A DNA stretch of 64,000 bases from Humulus lupulus (lineage: Eukaryota; Streptophyta; Magnoliopsida; Rosales; Cannabaceae): the NCBI RefSeq assembly GCF_963169125.1, contig NC_084798.1, positions 168,793,980 to 168,857,979 on the forward strand. Direction: 5' to 3'. Below the pieces are notes generated by a model. The model searched no databases, was not told where the DNA came from, and saw nothing but the letters and a program-made list of their open reading frames with translations. Shown here one piece after another: positions 1 to 9,174 of the stretch. How positions within the stretch are numbered: the first letter of the stretch is position 1; every line of letters starts with the position of its first letter. The position numbers and the translations under genes are program-made.

Positions 1-891
1 TTGTGTTATCCAGATTTTCGGATAGCGTTTAGATGGATAGCCTTCGGGAAGCAGAATTATCACAGTCCTTCACGGAGGTTGACCAGGGGTCGCGGATGGA
101 CAGGAAGGCTTCGCCTCTCCCGTTCAGTGTCTAGCACACGCTTTCAAGCAGCCGTAACCCGGAAGTTCGTCGATTCTCCCGGACTCCCGAAGGGATATCC
201 TTCGGGGAAGGTCCTTCCAGGAGAAGCTCTTCAGGTTATCTTCGCAGATACGGTTCCGTGCTTCGCACGGAAGAAGACCAAGTGGTCGAGTCACGGAGGA
301 GGCATAGTTGGGATGATATTCACCTAACACAGGATCCCGCCTGACACGCCTGACAGGTCAAGGCCGCACACATCCCAGCACGCCTAAGGGTACCTTTTCG
401 CCTACTGTTCTGCTGACTGCCTGGAAGTGACGGCGGCCTTTTGCTATTTCCCATACTTTCATGTAATTATACCTGCGTAGAGTCTTGTAGCCATGCTACT
501 ACAGTAATTGTAGCCCCTATTTATGGCTGGTGTAATTAAGACTAAGGGGACAGAGTAAAACCCTAATAAAAAACCCTAGCTATAAAGACCCCCTCATTTT
601 ACGATAGGAGGGACGGCCAAAAAATCACATAGCAAGAACTCTGCTAAAATCTCTCTAGGTTCATCTTCTCCAAGAGAACCCGAGAGAAACACTGTGAGGT
701 TGTGAGGTTCTTGTACACCAGCTGTTTAACTGTAATTCTCTACAAGTATAATAACATCGACTCGTGGACTAGGGCTTGTTAACGCCTGAACCACGTAAAA
801 ACACTGTTTGTTTATTTACATTTCTGCACTTCTACAGTTCTTATCTTTTTATTATTCCGTTCGTATCCGTTTCCGAAAAACTCGGTAAACA
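1..891 (+). repeat. Partial 5' LTR of a Tat-type Ty3/gypsy element
   Basis: The 5' end lies outside the window. The 3' end is set at 891 (ending TAAACA) because a PBS-like sequence begins at 895 and a gag reading frame follows at 979. The end resembles the LTR at 43255-44041: both carry the CTCGTGGACTAGGG motif (761-774 here) and CCACGTAAAA (791-800). A TATA box at 581-587 agrees with promoter function. The open frames across 1-330 on both strands are not coding-like. No 3' LTR partner is visible because the element is broken near 1545. Confidence 0.75.
581..587 (+). promoter_or_regulatory. TATA box in the partial LTR
   Basis: TATAAAG lies in CCTAGCTATAAAGACC, about 310 bases before the LTR end, the usual place for the U3/R promoter of a plant LTR. 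Transcription would run rightward into gag. Inferred from sequence and position only. Confidence 0.5.
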
Positions 892-894
892 TTT

Positions 895-913
895 TGGTGC
901 TTTCATTGAGAGC
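895..913 (+). other. Primer-binding-site region (Tat-type)
   Basis: TGGTGCTTTCATTGAGAGC begins with TGG, as expected for pairing to a tRNA CCA end, and starts three bases after the LTR end. The same 19 bases occur at 44045-44063 just inside the 5' LTR of the complete Tat element. I cannot name the primer tRNA with confidence. Confidence 0.6.
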
Positions 914-978
914 TATAGGAAGTTGTTAGTCAGCTCTTTTTCTGTGTACGTTTTTTGTATTCACTCCGTGCTAAAAAG

Positions 979-1545
979 ATGGTGACTACGAGAAAATCCG
1001 CGGTTGACAAAAATGCTAGGGTCAACCCCGATACTATGATGGAAGATGCGATACAAAACGAACCCTCGGACTACCAAGGTGAAGACCCGACATCCCGCCA
1101 AGATCGGGTCAGTACCGAAGATACGACATACTTAGAAGACGAAGAAGAGTATGTCCAAGACGGTTACTACAAAGACGGCTGCTACTACGAGAAGGATCCA
1201 GAGCTGGTCCAAGTAGCCGAAGAACTGGCGGTCACTAAGGCTAAGCTTGCTGAGCAGGAGCGCGTCTCCAAAAAAATGTAACGCATGATGGAGCGCCTCC
1301 AAAGCAAGTTCGGAGATCTAGGCGACTCGGACGAGGATGCCTCTGTTCTAGGTGGTGCTGATGCCCCCATGCCGGATCCAGCCGCTGCTGAACCATCCAA
1401 AGCCGCCCCTAACAAGGGCAAAGAAAAAGTTGGGGAGCCTGTGCGCACTGACGCCCCTGCACCTCCTAAAGGCGTGAATCACCAGGCCGACTGCCCCCCC
1501 CCCCCCCCCCCCCCCCCGCGCGCAGAAGGTCTCTGGCGCTCCTAG
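979..1545 (+). pseudogene. Gag N-terminal fragment, Tat-type retrotransposon
   Basis: Starts at the ATG in AAAAAGATGGTGACTACG, 66 bases after the PBS. The product is acidic in its first 100 residues (runs such as EDEEEY), then has a helix with coiled-coil character (residues about 76-95). A stop codon (TAA at 1279-1281) splits it; the same frame resumes at 1285 with a Pro/Ala-rich linker and ends in a run of prolines encoded by the C tract. It resembles the charged N-terminal leader of Tat-lineage gag proteins. The capsid-like core, zinc knuckle and all of pol are missing, so this is a truncated relic. The frame ends at 1545, where unrelated chromovirus sequence begins. Lineage is inferred from the PBS and LTR shared with the 43255 element. 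Confidence 0.6.
1494..1517 (+). repeat. Homopolymer run of 24 C
   Basis: An uninterrupted run of 24 cytosines, followed by GCGCGCAG. It sits about 30 bases before the point where gag-like sequence gives way to unrelated repeat DNA. The exact length may be a sequencing artefact. Confidence 0.9.
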
Positions 1546-1815
1546 CACTCTTAGGCCGTTTGATTCATGCTCACATGGCACATCATAATCATACATCATT
1601 CAAGTAAAGGGAATCTTAGTCCCAACATAGCCACACAAACGGGTGCCATTTTCTTACCTCTTACACTTGCACTAGATTTCAAGAGTCGGCCCCTCGAGTA
1701 CGATCTTGTCCAAATTCCAAGCGGTCTACTAATCACAAACCATAAGTAGCACCCTCATTATAATTAGATTCCATAAACCAATTTCGGGACCAATCCCAGG
1801 CTCTCGGGAACTCCA

Positions 1816-1840
1816 ATTCCACCAAACGGGGTGGTGGAAT
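1816..1840 (-). other. Conserved LTR stem-loop (copy A)
   Basis: Arms ATTCCACCA (1816-1824) and TGGTGGAAT (1832-1840) are perfectly complementary, with a 7-base loop. A flanking CTCGGGGG and CCCGAGAGCC extend an imperfect outer stem. Confidence 0.65.
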
Positions 1841-1904
1841 CGACCCCCGAGCCCCTGGACAACCACCCTAAAAAGTACCCAAAAATCAGGTTTTGAAAGT
1901 TGAG

Positions 1905-1969
1905 TAGCGCTACAGCGCTAGAGTTAGAGACTCAAGCCCCCCAGAAACACAGCCTAGCGCTGTAGCGCT
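1905..1969. repeat. GC-rich inverted repeat in the LTR fragment
   Basis: AGCGCTACAGCGCTA at 1906-1920 is the exact reverse complement of 1955-1969; the arms of 15 bp are separated by 34 bp. Each arm is itself nearly palindromic. Other chromovirus LTRs here carry unrelated GC-rich inverted repeats in a comparable place (27217-27279 and 59898-59927). Confidence 0.85.
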
Positions 1970-2157
1970 CCCAACCTAGTGCTAGTACTATAATTGCAAA
2001 TTATGGGTTTCCCTCTTCGAACCTCCCTGAGCCAAAGCTCCAAAAATCTTCCCCAATCATTAGCCAAACACAAAATTGAGCCCATAAATCATTATAGCTC
2101 ACCCAAAACAACATAATAACACTACAACTTAGCTTAAAACCTCATCAAACCCAGAAA

Positions 2158-2473
2158 TCAAAATGATAGTGGAAAGGCTAACCTATAAGCCACCTGCTCG
2201 ATCCTCTCCAGGATCTCAAAAGGCCCAATAAATCTAGGGCTTAGCTTACCCTTCTTCTCGAACCTTTTCACCCCTCGCAGTGGTGAAACTCGCAGAAACA
2301 CATGGTCTCTTACCTGGAACTCCATGTCCCTACGCTTAGGATCAGCGTAGCTTTTTTGGCTGCTTTGTGAAGTGGGCATTCAAGCTCGGTTCTTTTGGAT
2401 AGCCTCATTGGTCTTCTGAACCATGTCCAGTCCCAAATCCCTCCTCTCACCCATCTCATCCCAATGAATGCCC
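2158..2473 (-). pseudogene. Chromovirus integrase C-terminal fragment
   Basis: The minus frame from 2379 to 2158 reads through the conserved C-terminal integrase region of Tekay-like chromoviruses: SQKSYAD, then DHVFLRVSPLRGVKRF, GKLSPRFIGPFEILERI and VAYRLA. The better-preserved homologue lies at 11280-11567. Upstream (2380-2473) homology continues with stop codons. The match ends after VAYRLA, where the normal continuation (HDVFHVSMLQKY) is replaced by LTR-like sequence. The right end is cut by the solo LTR at 2474. No catalytic residues remain. Confidence 0.8.
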
Positions 2474-4305
2474 TGTTGGGAAAACTCATATAGGATCTTT
2501 ATTTATTTTCATGTAGATCTAATATTGAACAAATTAATATGAGATAACCTAAAACATGTTTCTAAAATTGAATCGAAAGAGAAACAATGATAAGAATAAT
2601 TACAGTATATGCAGCGGAATGAATGAGTCCTTCCTTCAGTTTCTCTAACCCTTGTATCCTTTTTGTCGTAGAGTATTATAAGAGAAACTGAACCGATCTT
2701 CTATAATTTTCATAGTCTTCCAAAATATCCTTAGAATCACCTAGAATAGAGTAGAAAATTCTCAACACATGAGATAGATACAGAGAGAAGAAGAGAAAAT
2801 AATAAAGAGGCTTAGAAAAAGACATATGCAGTAGAGATAATCTAAAGCCTATCATAAACTTGTGATTCAGCTTATGATTTCAACTCTCACTTAGCATTCC
2901 TTTTATAGGCTCAATTAGGTCACATATTTAATTAAAAAATCAATAAAATAATAGCCGATAATTGGCCCTAGCTCGAAATTATCATGGGCATTAGTCTTGT
3001 GAAATTTCCCATTGCCCGTTGGACTTAAAATCAAGGCCTGTATTATTTTCTATTGATTAATTAATTAAATAAATCATTTATCAAATAAATTATTTGTAAA
3101 TTGAACCTTGATTTAAACTTATTTATTAATTTAGATACTAATTTATCTTAATTAATAAATCTGCCCTAATTTCTCTTTTCTTCTCAATATTACATAACTC
3201 TGTGAAACTATCCAAAATTGACTTGGTCAACTTTGATAATTTTAATTGATAATTAAATCAATTAATTGAGACTATCTAGATGATTTTATCCAAGGTACAA
3301 TGGGCCCCATGGGCCTATGAAATCAAGCTCCAATAAGTTATCATAAATCTAACAAATAAATTTACTAATTTATTAATTCCTCGTGACTCCACTATAGACT
3401 CAGAATTGCACTCTTGAATTCATAGAACACTCTATAATAAATATAGATACGCTATTAATTATCCATCGTTACAACCATAATTCTCACTAAATCCTCAATA
3501 GACAGTCTACAATGAGATAGGACTAAAATATCGTTTTACCCCTCATTGTATTTTATTCTTAAAACACTTAGTTCCTTGTAAATGATATTTCAGTAAACTA
3601 ATTTAATTACTGAAATGAGATCTCTATCATTTAGCATCTTGAACCAAACTAAAAGGAAACCATCGTTTCACTTCTTCATCAGAAGCTATAGATGTTCATA
3701 TCTACGATTAACACTCCCACTCAATTATACTATCGAGTTCGCAAGATGTAAGTATGGGCTAGTCCGTAGGGTAAGCTGGTAACGAACAAGTCAAAGAACT
3801 CAAATAATACAATCAGTTAGAATACTGACCACTCAAAATTGAGATTGAATTGACCTATGGTCAACTATATGATATGACTAGAATAGATAATAACGGTATG
3901 TTTACTTATCTTATCAACTGTCAATATCGGTCTTGTCCGACGTAACAAATACATCCGATCTTATCTACTTTGCTAATGTTATGGAAATAACATAACACTG
4001 TGATGTGTAAGTAGATCATATCGTATATTTGCAAGTCAGTGTAAATCCTGTGCATTGACTAATCTTAGGACTAACTTATTTTGAACATATAATCATATTT
4101 ATATTCCACTGTGATTACGTCACTATAAATAAGATTAGCTATATGCTTGGGATTTAATAGAAGTTTATATTAAACAAATAATCATGAAAATAAAACATGT
4201 GAGCAAAGTGATTGACCAAGTCAAAAAATGATTTCTATTCTTTTATTGATAATAAAATGAGATTACAAAGAATTTGGGTTTTAATTAGGGCATAAAACCC
4301 TAACA
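2474..4305 (-). mobile_element. Solo LTR, probably Copia type (copy 1)
   Basis: A 1,832-bp segment with termini TGTTGGG and CCTAACA and no internal domain. A second copy, 24790-35785 after removing its insertion, has the same ends and is closely similar along its length. Flanks are TGCCC (2469-2473) and TGCCT (4306-4310), an imperfect 5-bp TSD. Minus orientation is inferred from CTATAAAAGG read on that strand at 2899-2908 and from the start TGTTAGGGTTTTATGCCC. A solo LTR normally arises by LTR-LTR recombination that removes the element body. The left flank is chromovirus integrase but the right flank is not its continuation. Confidence 0.8.
2900..2907 (-). promoter_or_regulatory. TATA box of solo LTR copy 1
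   Basis: Minus strand reads GCCTATAAAAGGAATG. The equivalent site in copy 2 (near 25220) reads ACTATAAAAGGAGTG, so the box is conserved between copies. It would drive transcription leftward. Confidence 0.55.
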
Positions 4306-4610
4306 TGCCTGTCCCTCTTTCTCGCCTCACAATCTCTACCAAAACACAGAGCCTCTGGTTCGAGCTTCTCCCTCTCCACATGCTCACCACGTCCCTCTTG
4401 TTTGACATTTCAAAGGTAAGCTCTTATTTTTTATTTCATTCAATTTTTGTTTGTAGTGTTAGATTGTAGGATTGTTTTTGTGTTTGTTTATGGTTTTGGG
4501 TTTAAATCTGATTGGTTAAATGTATGGATTAATGTGTGTATGTTAAAAGTGATTTCTAGGGATTTCTGTGGGTTTCGTGATGTTTCTCGATGGTGGTTCG
4601 GTGGTGGTTC
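4306..4610. other. Leader-like sequence at one end of the MULE remnant
   Basis: Pyrimidine-rich sequence followed by AAAGGTAAGCTC (a good plant splice donor at about 4414) and T-rich, intron-like sequence. The frame at 4447-4647 has no recognisable product. It may be a MULE terminal region: the opposite end, read on the minus strand, has a similar order (pyrimidine-rich leader, splice donor, tandem repeats). I see no clear terminal inverted repeat, so this is tentative. Confidence 0.3.
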
Positions 4611-5060
4611 GATTTATGCTCGATGGGTTGATAGGTTAAGCCATTAAAGGTTCTAGGTTATGCTCAATTGGGTTCGATGCATGCTCGAGGTGGGTTCGAT
4701 AAGTTAGGCCATTATGTATTCTAGGTTATGTTCCATTGGGTTTGATGCATGCTCAAGATGGGTTCGATAAGTTAGGCCATTGTGGATTCATTGGATGCTC
4801 AATTGGGTTCGATAGGGTAGGCCATTAGGGGTTTCAGGTTATTACTTGAGTTGATTCAATGCATTCTCAATGGGGTTCAATAGCTTAGGCATTAAGGGTT
4901 CTAGGTTAAGGCTCGAATGGGTTTGATGCATGCTCGTTGTGGGTTTGATAGGTTAGCGATTAAGGGTACTAGGTTATTGCTCGATAGGCTCGATGCATGC
5001 TCAATAAGTTGGGTGATGAAGGGTCTGAGATATATACTCGGTAGGGGTTCGATGGAGATT
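4611..5060. repeat. Tandem repeat, about 67-bp period
   Basis: Units begin GATGCATGCTCG or a variant at 4611, 4676, 4744, 4858, 4925 and 4992, spaced 65-68 bp except for one longer gap. Each contains GGTTCGATA, TTAGGCCATTA and TTCTAGGTTAT variants. The array directly replaces the downstream coding sequence of the MULE transposase. It has no coding look on either strand. Confidence 0.8.
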
Positions 5061-5742
5061 CGATGGTGGTTTGATAAATCAATAATTGTACCTGGATTCT
5101 TTTGTTGCAACATGTAGAAGTAGGATGGTAACTTAGAATAGGAATCTTCATGTGTCCCCCTAACATACATAAGTTCCTTCTCTCTAAATCTCCATGCCTT
5201 CCCATAACTTATATCAATACCAAAATTTTTCTTCATATCCTCCTTTACATTGTTTGCCATGTAGCTGGTCCCATCAACTGCGTATTTTTTCTTTCTCAGG
5301 TGCCCAATGACCCACGGTGTTGTTTGACAATGATCAATCAGTAGCAATACTAGTGAGCATGTATGTACACTCTTGTACACCATGATCTCAAACATGGAGG
5401 ACAGTGGTAGTTTTTTCCCTCTCGATCTCCAACCACAGTAAGGATCCTTGCAAGTGATATACCACACATTAGTACCAGACTTCTTCATTAGAAACTCAAA
5501 ATTATTCTTCATTTTAAATAGAGCAGCTTTGATTTTTAAATCAATCTTCTCCTCAAAAGTCTTCCCAACATGTAATTCTCCTAGCGGTGCAACTGATGAT
5601 GAGCTATGTGTTTTAGCATAGGCATCAATATCTTCTTTTGTAAACATTGGAGCACTCCATCTAGTGTGATCCTCTCTTGATACGGTTTGTTGCCTCCATC
5701 TATTGTAATCTTCTATCCTAGCATGACAACTATAGCTTGTGG
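5061..5742 (-). pseudogene. MULE transposase, N-terminal MuDR-type domain (fragment)
   Basis: A minus-strand frame encodes the N-terminal zinc-binding region typical of plant MuDR/MULE transposases: VGKTFEEK, then KNNFEFLMKKSGTNVWYITC, the C-x4-C-x-W segment CKDPYCGWR, a following H-x-C (VHTC), DISYGKAWRFRE, SYSKLPSYFY and NPGT. Coding similarity stops right after NPGT, where the 67-bp repeats begin, so the catalytic DDE domain is absent. The N-terminal side is cut at 5742 by the solo LTR 5748-8078 and resumes at 8079. The long uninterrupted minus frame (4901-5806) is a chance fusion of repeat, transposase and LTR. A family-wide role in DNA transposition is established; this copy cannot be active. 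Confidence 0.8.
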
Positions 5743-5747
5743 TAGGT

Positions 5748-8078
5748 TGTAACGCCCCAAAACTCATATTGAGGTTTAGTACATTGGTTAGTGTGCAGGA
5801 GGGCATAATTGGAATTATTTGTGGGTTATGTGAATTTAATTGAATATATTTGTGATTATGTATTATGATATGAGTGCTTATGCATGTTTACATTTATTAA
5901 ATGTGCTTAAAGACCCACTTTTGTTAAAAGGGGCATTTTTGTAATTTTGACCCGTTGAGGGTATAATTGTAATTTTTTATGCTATGTGTTTGAAACCACA
6001 TTATTATGTGGATATATCTCAGATATTTGGGATGAGGCGATCCTTTTGAGCAAATTAGCGAAAAAGTCACAACAGGGATAAGTACCCGTCTCGGGGTGAG
6101 CCTAAGGGTATTTTGGTAATTGGGCAAGTTATCGAGATTTATTGGTAATGGAATTAATCAGGATTTATTGGTAATGGAATTAATCGGGATTAATGATTTA
6201 TTTGGGAATTAGTGATGTAATTTGAGGTTTAGTGGGGATTTAGGCAAAATGACCAAAATGCCCTTGGGGTTACTTTTGAAGTTAATAAAAGTTAGGGGCA
6301 AAATGGTCTTTTGATTGTTAAAGTAGATAAAACTGAACCATGTGTTGAAGCCTATCTCCTATACATGTACAACTCCCTCTCTCTCTCCTAGTTTCCTCTA
6401 GCAAGGGGTTTTGAAGAACAAAATCAAGCTTGGAACCATTCCTAGTGTTGTTTGGAATCTTGGTTAAAGCTGGGGTTTCCAAAGAGGAGCAATAGTTGTT
6501 TTCATCCTCAAGCCAGCCAAGGATTTCGTTTATAGAGAGGTAAGCCATCTTTTCTTTGAGATTCGTTTGAAGCTTTGGCTGTTCTTCAAGTTCTTGAGTG
6601 TTCTTGGTAGAATTTTTAAGTTTGAGTTATTTTTGAAGTCTTTGGGCAGTGAATTCTTTGGTTATGTGATTTTATGCTTAGGGTTAAATTATAACAACTC
6701 AGAGGACTTGATTTCACCTGGGATTTATGAATTTATTGTGGAAATTTTGGCTTTTAGAGGGATGGGTTTTGAGACCCAAAATCTTAGTATGGGTTATTGG
6801 TTGGGATTCTGTAGTGTTCTTGATGTTTGCTTATTTCTTGAGAAGTGCTGTGGTGATTTCAGATGTTGGTTTTAGGTTTGAAGTGAGTATTTGTTAGATT
6901 TCTAAGATTATAGGTCAGATTTTGGCAAAATTGGGTCTGAGAAATCATAGGGAAAGAAACCCAGAATTCTGGGTTCGAGTTATGGTGCCCCTCGCTATGC
7001 AGGGGAGCTTTTTGGGCGTCTTTGTGTTTTTGGGGGCTCATGTGCTAGGGGGCGGGCCCCTTGCGCTGTCACCATTTGAGATAATGTTTTTTCTAGGTTT
7101 TAGGAAAATCTTGGGGACTCGGGGGACGGATCCATCAACCTGATTGGTGGATTTGGAAGTCTCGAGAGCTAGGGAATAGTCTTGGAGTCTGTATTTGGGA
7201 TTAGTTCTTAATGAGGGAACTATTTACGTTGTGACTATGTTTACCACAAGGCTCGAAAAAAGGTGATTGTGCTCGTGGTCTTATCACTACTTGCTCAGAA
7301 CTTGAGGTAAGAAAATCGACACTTGCACCAGGATTAGGGCATTGGCCCCGGTTGTAGAATATGGTTATAACCTTGTTTTGAAAATCTGTTTAAAAGTAAA
7401 TTTCTTTGAATTATATTTGTTAGTGAAGTATACATGATTCATATCTATTTATATTTGTTAGGAATATTCGCCTAGAGAGCCATAATCAACAATAAGCATG
7501 CGTAATGTATGCCGTTATGGCCGGGCCACTATAGAAGTGCGTTACACACTTATTCGACATTGAGCCCGCATAAATGAACCGTATGCTTGCTTGTGTTTCA
7601 TTATAATTGCGAGGCATGGTGTTTATCAATTTTATTATGTTGATTATCTATTTCAATTTAAATGGGGTTTTCTTGTAGGGCCTTAGCTCACAAGTGCTAT
7701 GTAGTGCAGGTAAGGGCAAAGAGAAGCTGAACCAGCCATGAGTTGAAGAGCTCTAGGGGCGGTGTGTACATATGCAACTTGCTCGACTGCCATGACCAAC
7801 ATTTCTCTTGAGGAACTAGGGTTATACCTTGTTTTTCCGCTTAGGCCGGCCACTTTTGTATTTTGTTCACATCTATATTTAACTTATAAACTCTTTTTGG
7901 GATACCGTATATGTACTCAAACTTCTTAATGAAAAGTATTCCTTCTTTGATAAAACTTTTAAATACCTAAGTCATTAGTTAGCTTTAATCACACATTTAA
8001 GTCCAAATGACTCTCTTAACGAGTTAAGTGCTATTTTAAATATAGAGTGTAATAGTCCTTGATTAGTAGGACCTTACA
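5748..8078 (+). mobile_element. Solo LTR of a chromovirus inserted in the MULE
   Basis: 2,331 bp from TGTAACGCCCC to GGACCTTACA, flanked by TAGGT (5743-5747) and TAAGT (8079-8083), a 4-of-5 TSD. It has no gag or pol. Its left end aligns by eye with the other TGTAACG LTRs here (GTGTGCAGGAGGGCATA block), and it contains the CTCGGGGG block and the shared stem-loop at 7130-7152. Plus orientation is inferred from that alignment. The frames inside it (6567-6875, 6922-7143 and others) show no retroelement motif and I regard them as chance. It separates two parts of one MULE transposase gene, so it inserted after the MULE. Confidence 0.8.
7130..7152 (+). other. Conserved LTR stem-loop (copy D)
   Basis: Arms ATCCATCAA and TTGGTGGAT form nine pairs (one G-U) around a 5-base loop. 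The same position in three other chromovirus LTRs has a 9-bp perfect stem with different sequence; see 1816-1840, 18679-18702 and 60147-60172. Confidence 0.6.
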
Positions 8079-8697
8079 TAAGTTGTCAATGTCCTTGAGT
8101 TGGTAGGTTTGCCTATACAAGAGGAGGTGCTAGCTCTCCTTCTAACCCCACATTTGACACATCTACACTATAATACGCCTATGAATCATTCCTGGAACCA
8201 TCCTCATTATTTTCGAAGCAATTACCAACTAGATCGTTATTCACATATGGGTCATACTCTTACATTCTCTCATTAAAGTCTCCCGATATGACTGCTTCAG
8301 GAACAACAGTGGGATCTGGAACAAAAGTGCCCACATCAATGTTAACACTGCTCTTCTTATCTATTTTGTTCACACTAGGAAAGGTTGATATGCCATTCTT
8401 CTTAACTAGAGTCACACATAAGGTAATCCGTTCTTGTGATGTTATTCCTATGAATACATGAAGATCAAGATCATGTAAAACATGAACATGTGGAAAAGGT
8501 TGGTCGTTGCATGTGTACAGAACCTCAATTTTCAACCCATACAACTATCTATCCACCTTAAATGTCTCGTGCAGTATGTCAACTAGTTGCAAGTAGGTTA
8601 CATCCTGCTCCAACGGTATCACTATAGATTGTGGATCCTTAACATACCAGTTCCTACCATCCGTTTCCCAATTATTGTTTCCAACGGTATCACTACT
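8079..8697 (-). pseudogene. MULE transposase, extreme N-terminal part
   Basis: Minus frames, with stops, encode VKDPQSIVIPLEQDVTYLQL and then YGLKIEVLYTCNDQPFPHV, GITSQERITLCVTLV and an acidic linker. This pattern (a short beta-rich module, then an acidic linker, then the zinc-binding region) is seen in the long N-termini of some plant MULE transposases. It connects to the fragment at 5061-5742 once the solo LTR 5748-8078 is disregarded. Stops near 8545 and 8260 and within the linker break the frame. Assignment rests mostly on continuity with the clearer downstream fragment. Confidence 0.6.
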
Positions 8698-8942
8698 ATC
8701 GAGATTGCATCGAGCAGGCATTGAGCAACCATCGAGCATACATGATACAATGAAAGTGTAGAATCCCATCGAGCATTTGTCGAGCAACCATCAAGTCTAC
8801 ATGAAACCATGAACGTTAACAATACTTTCGAGCCTGCATCGAGGAGGCATTGAGCAACCATCGAGCATACATGACACCTTGAAAATTAACAATACCATTG
8901 AGCCTGCATCGACCAGGATTCGAGCAACCATCGAGCATACAT
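8698..8942. repeat. Tandem repeat, 59-70-bp period, in the MULE 5' region
   Basis: GAGCAACCATCGAGCATACAT or variants start at 8723, 8782, 8852 and 8922. Units also share GAGCCTGCATCGA. Read on the minus strand the core is ATGTATGCTCGATGG, resembling the plus-strand core GATGCATGCTCGA of the array at 4611-5060, so the two arrays flank the transposase in inverted orientation. Confidence 0.75.
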
Positions 8943-9174
8943 TGTACCAAGAAAATGAAGACAACCATGAAGCACAAAACAACCTATAAAAAATGCAGAA
9001 AACACAGATCCACAAAAAATCGAATACAAACAAAAAATTGGTGCATAGAATGCTTATATATGTTTGAAATGCCCAAAAATATTGAAGGAAACATCACTAA
9101 TCTAAGTATTCAAGAAAAAATTACTCACCCATAAATTTCTACTCCAAGAATCCTCAAAAATTTCTGTTGCTTTG
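8943..9174 (-). other. MULE 5' leader with possible splice donor
   Basis: On the minus strand this continues the promoter-like sequence at 10829-11213 once the LTR at 9175-10823 is removed. GGGTGAGTAA (9121-9130) is a credible donor. No coding frame is recognised here. CTTTG at 9170-9174 is the left TSD of the adjacent LTR. Confidence 0.4.

Larger units (their letters stand above)
1560..2160 (-). repeat. Chromovirus LTR fragment
   Basis: Read on the minus strand this matches the middle of the chromovirus LTRs elsewhere in the window (18490-19917, 5748-8078, 59057-61087). It has a motif near a TTACCT edge, a CTCGGGGG block, the stem-loop at 1816-1840 and a GC-rich inverted repeat (1905-1969). 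Neither LTR terminus (TGTAACG or CGTTACA) is present, so both ends are truncated. It joins an integrase-tail fragment near 2160-2180, which is not the normal pol-to-LTR order; a recombination junction is likely. Confidence 0.6.

Noticed and set aside
1..330. Open frames on both strands at the window start
   Set aside because: They lie in LTR U3 sequence, overlap on both strands and have no motif or conservation.
1448..1599. Minus-strand frame with a glycine run
   Set aside because: It is the antisense shadow of the C tract.
2474..4305. A MITE or other DNA transposon
   Set aside because: TG/CA ends, 5-bp target duplication, length and a conserved TATA box fit a solo LTR; a second copy has the same ends.
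4611..5060. CRISPR-like array
   Set aside because: Degenerate 67-bp minisatellite units without unique spacers, in plant DNA.
4901..5806. A single 301-codon host gene
   Set aside because: Only the middle resembles MULE transposase; the ends run into tandem repeat and an inserted LTR.
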